A DNA stretch of 64,000 nucleotides from Cryptomeria japonica. Lineage: Eukaryota; Streptophyta; Pinopsida; Cupressales; Cupressaceae. The translations under genes and the position numbers were made by a program. The first letter of the stretch is position 1. Every line of letters starts with the position of its first letter. The stretch covers positions 111,406,433 to 111,470,432 of the forward strand of contig NC_081410.1 of assembly GCF_030272615.1 (NCBI RefSeq). Reading direction: 5' to 3'. Below are positions 57,386 to 64,000 of the stretch, piece by piece. The notes beneath the pieces were generated by a model, which saw nothing but the letters and a program-made list of their open reading frames with translations, did no database searches and had not been told where the DNA came from.

Positions 57386-59103
57386 ATTCTAAGTATCACA
57401 AGAAGAAAAATATGAGCGCAGTGTATGCCCCCACTTTTAAGTGATCACGTGCGCCTTATCGAGAGCGATTGCTTTAAGGTAGGAAACACCCAAGAGAGAG
57501 AGAAGAAAGGGAGCATGTTATCGCAAGGATTTAGCCCCCAATTGAGGTATAAACCTAAGGATAATGAATGCAAAACACGAGGTAGTGTCACTTTTATCAA
57601 GGTCAATATGTTGTATGATAACTCATGTATATGATGTATGTATATGCATATAATAATCTTCATTCCCCAAAGAAGGACACTGCCTGAGAAGAAAAGGGAA
57701 GAGAGGATGTCTTTTGAGTCAACATGAAAGAGACCAAGAAAAGATCTCAATGCTTTGCATCGTCCCCAAGTAGACATTAAGGGAACAATAGAAGAATAGG
57801 GATACACATAGAAGAATGGTCACAAAAGAGAAAGAAAGGAGAGAAATAAAGATCTGCAGTGCTAATATTGCTAGTCTAGCACGACATCTGCATCCCAATC
57901 TTGTTGATCACTATTTCAGGAAGGCAAGCAACATGCTAGAGGAGTGACATCGAGCACAGCAGATGGAGCTATCACAAGATCTAAACAAGGACTATGCTCA
58001 TGTTGTAAGTCACTTTGTTCGATTCTAGGAGCTAGGATTAGGGTTTGTGAAAACTCATCCAATAAATACTTGTCCACATCTGCATACTCATACTCACTAT
58101 CAGAAGCATTAGGAATTGTATTGCCATTATGAGTAACATTTTCACCCATTTCTTCATCAAAGTTTAGAGAAAGAGGATCAAGAACACGAATAGGAATAAA
58201 ATCATCACATATTTTTTGCAACTTATGATTTGGAGATGTAGGTTGAGCATCTTTGCTTAGGAGAAAAGGGAATCATGTCAACTGTTAGAGTCTGAGGAGA
58301 TTGAATATTTTGAGGGATATCTTCACGAGCCCGAACACAACGTCTTCATCGGTATTCTCTCGCACAACAATTTCATTGAGTGGTAGTGGAAGGCTGAGAA
58401 GGAGGAGGAACACTTGAAAAAGTAGGAATATTTCTCTCCTTGATAGTGGAAGGTTTAGGTTGAGGTATTTTTGGCTGAACAATAAGAGAAGTGGGTCTCT
58501 TCTCTTGATAAGAGGAAGGAGGTGGAACTGCACCATAGAAAGGAGGAATATTAGGTGTAGGAAGGAGACCAAATCCATCATGAGGAGGAGGTATAGGTCT
58601 AACCTTAGGAAGAATATTGGTGTTCACCTTAAAAGAAGGTAAAATCACATCCATAGGAATAGGTGGACGATTTTCCTTAGGAGGGAGATTAGTTCTATCC
58701 ATGACAGGAAGAACCTCATCTTGAAGAATAATAGGAATGTCAAGTGTGGGGGATCTAAGTTGACTTAAGGATAATATCATATCATTCTTTCATTTTTGAT
58801 AAGATTGAAAAAGAGCATCTCTCCTTGATGGAAGAGATTGAAATTGTTTAGGCCAAAAGAGATCAATAGGAACACTAGGGCTTCTTTCGGATGGTTGAAA
58901 TAAGATATGGTTCACGGTTATGATTTCTCCATTGTGAGAAAATTTAAGGCACTTGTGGATTGGAGAAGCAATAACCTTCATGGAAGATAGCCAAAGGTGG
59001 CCCAGCTTCACACGAAATTGCTCAGAAGAAGGTATTATAACAAAGTTAAAATCCATGAAAATAAAAGAATGTGAAAATGGCTCTGCAATTCTTCGGATAA
59101 CTA
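57386..59103 (-). pseudogene. Element B protease C-terminus and Pro-rich region
   Basis: On the minus strand a frame enters at about 59103 (PYPDDLVIRRIAEPFSHSF) and gives a retropepsin-like C-terminal half (LGHLWLSSMKVIASPIHK, FSHNGEIITVNH, 59056-58790). It compares with NILLGCPWIHEM...IKFPHNGVEVTV in element A. Then come a Pro-rich region (58780-58373, e.g. VRPIPPPHDGFGLLPTPNIP) and an acidic region (58221-57916, e.g. SDSEYEYADVDKYLLDEFSQ). From 57915 to 57386 no frame is open for long. The catalytic Asp part lies upstream and is lost. No RT follows, as in element A. Confidence 0.6.
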
Positions 59104-59189
59104 AATCATCAGGATAGGGGTTTCAATAGGCATGATGCAGGGTTTCCTTTAACAGACGATAGGGCTCCCCCTTCGCAAAATCTACCATG

Positions 59190-60670
59190 GAAAATGGTAA
59201 AAAGCAAGTGAGTCATTAGAGCCGAAAGAAGAAGGGAGGCTAGGGCTTTGATGGACTTGTCTAATGTCTGGGCGGTTCCCATTACATCACAAATCCCAGG
59301 CTGTTCTACAAAGGCAAATCGCATCCCCTTGGGAACTAGGATTGTTGCCTCTGGCCCGTGTCAACCCCATCAAAGGCCCCTGTGCAATTTTCAGCCACGT
59401 TTAAATCATGCAGAGGTTTCATAAAACCTACCGGTGTTGCAGGATCGGCCCTGCCACACCGATGCCATAAACTAAGGAATATCAAGCATACTCTGGTGGT
59501 TAGGAGTTCTCTTAATCCTGTGAACAATTATGCCCCTAAGGCAAGAATTAGTCATTTTTCCCTAAAGTCTGTAACACCCAACCTGGAATGTATCAAAATC
59601 TGTACTCCCAGTGCCGCCCTAGAGCTGAGGAATTATTGCAAGGAGCATGAGCTTTTTGCAAAATGGTGTGGCAATGGAAAACCGCTTGCAGAGATTGCTA
59701 ATTGGTGGAAAGATACATTCCAAGGCCCGATAAGTATCATTGCGCTAGCTAACATTTTTTTCTATATCAAATGCTATAAAAAATCGCTGAAAACTAAGCT
59801 TTTGTATGAGGAGTATGTTTTTTACAAAGGAGTAAATTTTAAATTCATTGATTGGCATTCTAAATTTGATGCAAACAAGTTTTAATTCAAATCAACTTCT
59901 AAATGGATTGAAATTTGCAATGTTCCTATTGAATTAATGCATGCCAAAATACTCATAGAAATCAGGGATAAATTGGGTAAATTCATTGTCGTAGAAGCAA
60001 ATTGGTCAGAAAAATCCGATATCAAAATTTTAATAGAAGTATATAATAGCATGAACAATTTAAAAAATATATCCCTAGATACAGTAGATGGAAATTATAT
60101 CTTATCTCCGGTATGATATCATGGTTCGGTCTCTGAGAATATATCCTTTTGTAAAAGGGTTAACCCTGGCACACAAAAACCCCAAGCCCCAAAACTGGAT
60201 AGGCATAAAGAGTCGTTCAACAGAGTCAATATCCAATTTAACAACGATATTGGCGGATTCATCATTAATGTTGAACCTCAAAAGGAAAATAACCATGCAA
60301 TCCCCCCTCCTCGGATCTACATGTCGAAAATAATCCAAACAAGATTGATCATAATAACAAGCCCCTTGATTGTGGGCATGAGGATCAGATTCAGAAGGAA
60401 TTAAACAATCTCATTGATAACTTAATGGGAAAACTAGTAGAAGAATTTATAGAGGAGGTCTATAAAGATGCTCTGGCAGACATTGCAACCAATATCACCA
60501 ATCTCAATTTAGATTATGAACAGACTCCCCCCAGAGCCCAGACAATGGGTAATAACTCAACCAAGACTGCACCTAAGGAGAACACCTTAGATTCCCCCAA
60601 TATGGAGGATTCTTCTCCTATTGTGGAAGGGTTGAATGAAGATGAAGAAAGAGAATTCATAATCAAATAA
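59190..60670 (+). pseudogene. LINE ORF1 (broken)
   Basis: The plus strand reads through several frames near 59190-59360 (ALMDLSNVWAVPIT, then STPSKAPVQFS). An open part follows (59358-59885) with HELFAKWCGNGKPLAEIANW, and after a stop WIEICNVPIELMHAKILIEI and LGKFIVVEANWSEKSDIKIL. This W-(I/V)-x-(I/L)-x-x-(L/V)-P...LGK pattern is typical of plant LINE ORF1 proteins, which bind RNA. An acidic C-terminal ORF (60425-60670) follows. Stops and shifts make it non-functional. Confidence 0.65.
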
Positions 60671-60920
60671 CTGATCACTATGCAGGAGGGGGAAAATAAT
60701 ATGGTATTGAACAACAACCAAAGCAATGTGGACAACGGAGGCATCCTCCAGATGGAAGGCAATAAATTGACTCCAGACTGTGGCAAATCCACTGCCAACA
60801 AGAGAGGATGAAAGTCTTTTTTAGACAAGATGAAAATGGATGGGGAAGCAGAGGGGCAGACCAAAATCACAACTCTGTTGGGTCCAAGAAAGTCCCCCCC
60901 CCCCCACTCCCCATAAAGGA

Positions 60921-62500
60921 ATAAACATACTGACATGGAATGTTAGGGGCCTAGGGGCCCCTAATTAACAACGCTTAATCAAGCACAGTATAATGAAATA
61001 TGTTATGGATCTAGTAATGCTACAAGAAACAAAATTGGGAAAGGTTGACATGATCAATTTTGGTAGAAAATTCACCCAGTGGCAGGTGGAGATGGTGGAT
61101 TCTATAGGAGCTTCGGGTGGGCTAGAAATAATGTGGAAAAAGAATTCAATCACATTCACATGCTATGCCAAAATGCAGAATTGGATGGTTGGCAAAGTAA
61201 GATCCCTTAGCCTAAACCTTGAGTTTATCATCTTGAATGTCTATGGTCCAATCCCAACAAAGAAGAAAAGACTAGTTTGGCAAGAAATAGAGCACTTCCT
61301 AATGAATCAGGAAGCACATCACATCATCATAGGAGGTGATTTTAACACCATTGTACATCAAACAGACAATAGTGGTGGGATAAGGTCCATTCGACAACCC
61401 CAAAAAGACTGCGCTAACTAGATAAGTGACAACAGCCTCTTGGAAATCAGGACTGGGATGGGGTTCGACACATGGAATAATAGAAGAAAGGGATTTTGCA
61501 ATATTGCTGAAACTCTAGACAATTTTTTCTTCAAAGGAGACTTGACTAACATTAAATCTGATTTAAAAGCCACTGTATTGCCATGGTCAGGATCTGACCA
61601 CTACCCAGTACTATTAGAGTTAATGGGGGAAGCAAAGAAAACTGGGCATCCTTTCAAATTCGAACAGATGTGGTTCAAACATGAGGAGTTCCTCCCTAAT
61701 ATCAACATAAACTAAAAGAGATTAAACATAAACTACTAGACTGGAACAAAAAAAAATTCAAAAACTTTTTTGAGGAAAAGATAAGAGTTGAAAAGGAACT
61801 AGAAATAGTGAATAATGATGTTATGCAACATGCGATGACCCAAATAACATATGAGGCAAATAAAAGGCTTCTATGTGAGTATGAGGATATTTTAGCCAAG
61901 GAAGAGATATTCTAGAAACAAAAACCTAAAGAAACTTGGCTAGAGGATGGAGACAAGAACACCAAATTTTTTCACAATAGTGTCAAACTGAAAAGGGCAA
62001 TAAACAGAATCACTTAGATCACCAATGATAGTGGCCAGACCATTACGGGACAGAATCTAATTATGGAGGATGCAACCCAGTATTTTAAAAATATCCTCAA
62101 TAATTGGGAGCACTCTAGTCTACTTAACAATAGGGCCTTATTAAAAAACATACCTAAACTAATAACAAATGGCGATAATCATATGTTGAATTCCAAATTC
62201 TCCCATGAAGAAGTTAAAACTACCCTATCTCAATTCCAAGGGGATAAGTCCCTTGGGCCGGATGGATTCCCTACCAATTTTTATCAGAAATGTTGACACA
62301 TTTTGGGAGTCGAGGTCACCGATGCCCTGGAATCTGCCCAAAATGCAGGAAAATTCTTGAAAGAAATTAATAACACTTTCCTAGCCTTACTCTCGAAGAA
62401 GGAAAACCCCTCAAAATGGGAAAGGCCCATTGTTGGTCTTTTTAATTGCAATCAAGGTTGGAATACTAATTCACAACTTAGGTATTTTTATCCACACTAA
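60921..62500 (+). pseudogene. LINE ORF2: endonuclease and partial RT (broken)
   Basis: The endonuclease frame opens at 60921 with ILTWNVRGLGAPN, a TAA, then VMLQETKLG (catalytic Glu), VYGPIP, IIGGDFNTIVHQTDNSGG and, after a TAG at 61420, FFFKGDL and GSDHYPVLLE (catalytic SDH). The linker has ETWLEDGDKNTKFFHNS (about 61930). RT starts with DKSLGPDGFPTNFYQKC (about 62240), close to the family DKSPGPDGF, and FLALLSKKENPSKW (about 62380). It then loses similarity, so the YADD catalytic site is absent. A 12-base C run lies just upstream (60894-60905). Confidence 0.85.
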
Positions 62501-64000
62501 GAAACCCTTTATGAACTAGAAGCTACATTTAAATATCAACCTAGGGATGTGAACTTGAAATGAGACAACATTTTATATGCACTATGGAAGCCTTCTAAGC
62601 TATTGTATCAACTGTGTATAGCAAATAAACTCGAAATAATAAACTGAATTGAAAACATGACAATGCTCGAAATAAAACTAACTACACAGCAGTAGTTGCA
62701 GAAAGACTAGTTATTTGCAATAGCAGTGGCTGCAAGATGAATGGTTATTTGCAACAGCAATGGTTGCAGGATGACTGGTTATTTGCAACAGCAGTGGCTA
62801 CAAAATGACTGTTCTAAAACTAGTGAAATAAAATATACTGAAAACAAAACATATCATAACCAACTCACTAATTAAAGTAAAGCATAATGAATAAAAATAT
62901 AAACTATGATGAAATCACATTTTCTCTTTTGACTTTTTCTACACTTTCAGTCAACTGCTACATCTGTCAATTCCCAACTTGCTCCTCCTCGTTTCTAGCT
63001 ATATGAACAACTCAAACCACTCAAAAACAACATTTTAATCCTTCTTAATTAATTTACATTCAATAATAACCATTTATTATAATATTTTATCATCATTTAG
63101 CATCAACTAGCTAGACACTTATATGCATATCAAACATCGTTAATCCTAGTTAATGCTTCACAAAACCAAAGTAATGTTTGGAAATGATTTGGAAGGAAAT
63201 TATAAACATGAGGTAAAACATTAAATAATATGGTCAATTTATAGGCTCATCAATCCCCCTAGCTGAAGTCTTGCTTGCCCTCAAGCAAGGAATAGATATT
63301 GGTTATGCATGAAAATTTGTGACTGTCATATCCTCTTCTTTGGCTCTTGTCTTTTCTTCTCATTTTATTTGCTACTACAAGGGATTTGAAAATATTATTT
63401 TCATGTTTTAATAATTATCATCATGCCTTGATCTTGTTCCATCTTCTGTTGTTCATAGTCAATTTGCAGAAACTTTCTTTGTTGTTGCCACTACTATTAT
63501 TCATTCTCATCATTCTCTTTGTATCATGCTTTCTTATCTTTTTGACTTCTTCATATGATGATATTTTACATTGCTCTTTCGTTGTTGATTTCTGCACTAA
63601 AACATTTTATAACCTACATCCCTGCTGCAATTTGTACTTTGTTACTCATTTCCATTGTCTCAAGAGTGTCATTCTTGTTTGGTATAGCTGCCCTTAAATA
63701 CTCTTCTCTTTTGTCACTTTAAAGACAATAATGGAAAAGGGAAATGAATACAACAACATATCAAATGAAGAAAACATTGTCATCAATCTAGAAAGTAAGT
63801 ATGGATATACAAAACTATGTCAAGATCATATTTTTATGATGTAGGACAGCAATACAAGGCATGGATATTTCCCCCAAATGAAAGGTCATTTGTCCTCAAA
63901 TGACAATGAATGGATGAGGGTGGAAAAATAAATAAGTTATGAAGCATGTAACAAAAATAAATAAAAATTGACAAACACATTGTAATGCATAGATAGTTAA
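62501..64000 (-). other. Probable 3' region and LTR of another minus-strand Gypsy element
   Basis: No supported ORF. On the minus strand two related phrases appear: CATTTGAGGACAAATGACC followed by GGGGGAAAT (about 63908-63865) and CTTGCTTGAGGGCAAGCAAG followed by GGGGGATTGATGAGCC (about 63290-63244). Direct G-runs of this kind after a TTGAGG phrase are familiar from the region between integrase and 3' LTR of some plant Gypsy elements. The LTR would then start at 63252. No partner LTR is in the window. Confidence 0.35.
62689..62810. repeat. 34-bp tandem repeat
   Basis: Three full copies (62689, 62723, 62757) and a partial fourth (62791-62810) begin GCAGTGGCTGCA-like and end GGTTATTTGCAACA-like. 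Confidence 0.85.

Larger units (their letters stand above)
28507..59103 (-). mobile_element. Gypsy-like element B (3' part, split by element A)
   Basis: B consists of a gag-protease fragment (59103-57386), a short 3' tail (29959-29687) and the 3' LTR (29686-28507). It was split by element A at ATTCT. Discounting A, only about 2 kb separates the protease from the LTR, and no RT, RNase H or integrase is present, so B is either a non-autonomous family or an internal-deletion copy. Its upstream end is lost at about 59100, where LINE sequence begins. It shares its LTR family with element C. Confidence 0.65.
59104..62500 (+). mobile_element. L1-type LINE, lacking its 3' half
   Basis: A plus-strand non-LTR retrotransposon: ORF1 (about 59190-60670), then ORF2 from about 60921 with endonuclease and the start of reverse transcriptase. 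It ends at about 62440-62500, before the catalytic RT motif. No poly-A tail or target duplication is seen. Its left edge meets element B sequence near 59104. LINE copies usually lose the 5' end, so loss of the 3' half points to later deletion or rearrangement. Confidence 0.82.

Noticed and set aside
60514-60936. A 140-residue minus-strand ORF
   Set aside because: It is antisense to the LINE ORF1 C-terminus and the start of ORF2, including a 12-base C run.
63347-63697. A 116-residue hydrophobic ORF on the plus strand
   Set aside because: Composition follows T-rich DNA, there is no family pattern, and it lies in sequence that reads as the 3' region of a minus-strand retroelement.

Overview
The window is plant nuclear DNA made almost wholly of nested, decayed retrotransposons. 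I found no intact host gene, tRNA, rRNA or CRISPR array. Old elements (LTR pairs roughly 90-95% alike by eye), very long elements, very long LTRs and plant-specific captured domains (plant mobile domain, PPR) suggest a large repeat-dense seed-plant genome, most likely a gymnosperm. The species is an inference.

Left block (1-25.2 kb, with older sequence to 28.5 kb). Copia-1 (285-7877, +, duplication GGTAT/GGTAC) and Copia-2 (8213-14930, -, duplication CTAGT) both sit inside one minus-strand open reading frame of a Ty3/Gypsy-like element, C. C's 5' LTR is 16379-17582 and its body leaves the window at base 1. C lies inside the integrase of an older copia element, D (minus, 17583-about 25205). 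The gag of D is also split, by a very long solo LTR, E (19305-24332, duplication ACAAT), which itself holds a copia-type solo LTR (22652-23841). D abuts a still older copia-like gag-protease remnant, F (about 25206-27060).

Central block (28.5-59.1 kb). Gypsy-like element B (minus; same LTR family as C; 3' LTR 28507-29686, gag-protease fragment 57386-59103) is split by giant element A (29960-57385, minus, identical-length 782-bp LTRs, perfect duplication ATTCT). A is about 19.7 kb after subtracting Gypsy-G, a chromodomain Ty3/Gypsy inserted in it (42723-50463, duplication TTAAC). A keeps gag and protease but has lost reverse transcriptase. Between its pol remnant and its 3' LTR it carries a cargo on the opposite strand: a plant-mobile-domain ORF, a decayed PPR gene, a 1,105-codon unidentified ORF broken only by three TAG codons, a four-hairpin array, minisatellites and a CGCGTCTA-type motif array whose complement recurs in the 5' leader.

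Right block (59.1-64 kb). A plus-strand L1-type LINE (ORF1, then endonuclease and the start of reverse transcriptase) lacks its 3' half. It is followed by a 34-bp tandem repeat and non-coding sequence that looks like the 3' end of another minus-strand Gypsy element.

The strongest lead is element A: an unusually large, RT-less retroelement with an opposite-strand multi-gene cargo and structured repeats. The other leads are hairpin arrays in three separate contexts and stop codons that fall on conserved Gln or Arg codons, as cytosine-methylation decay would produce.
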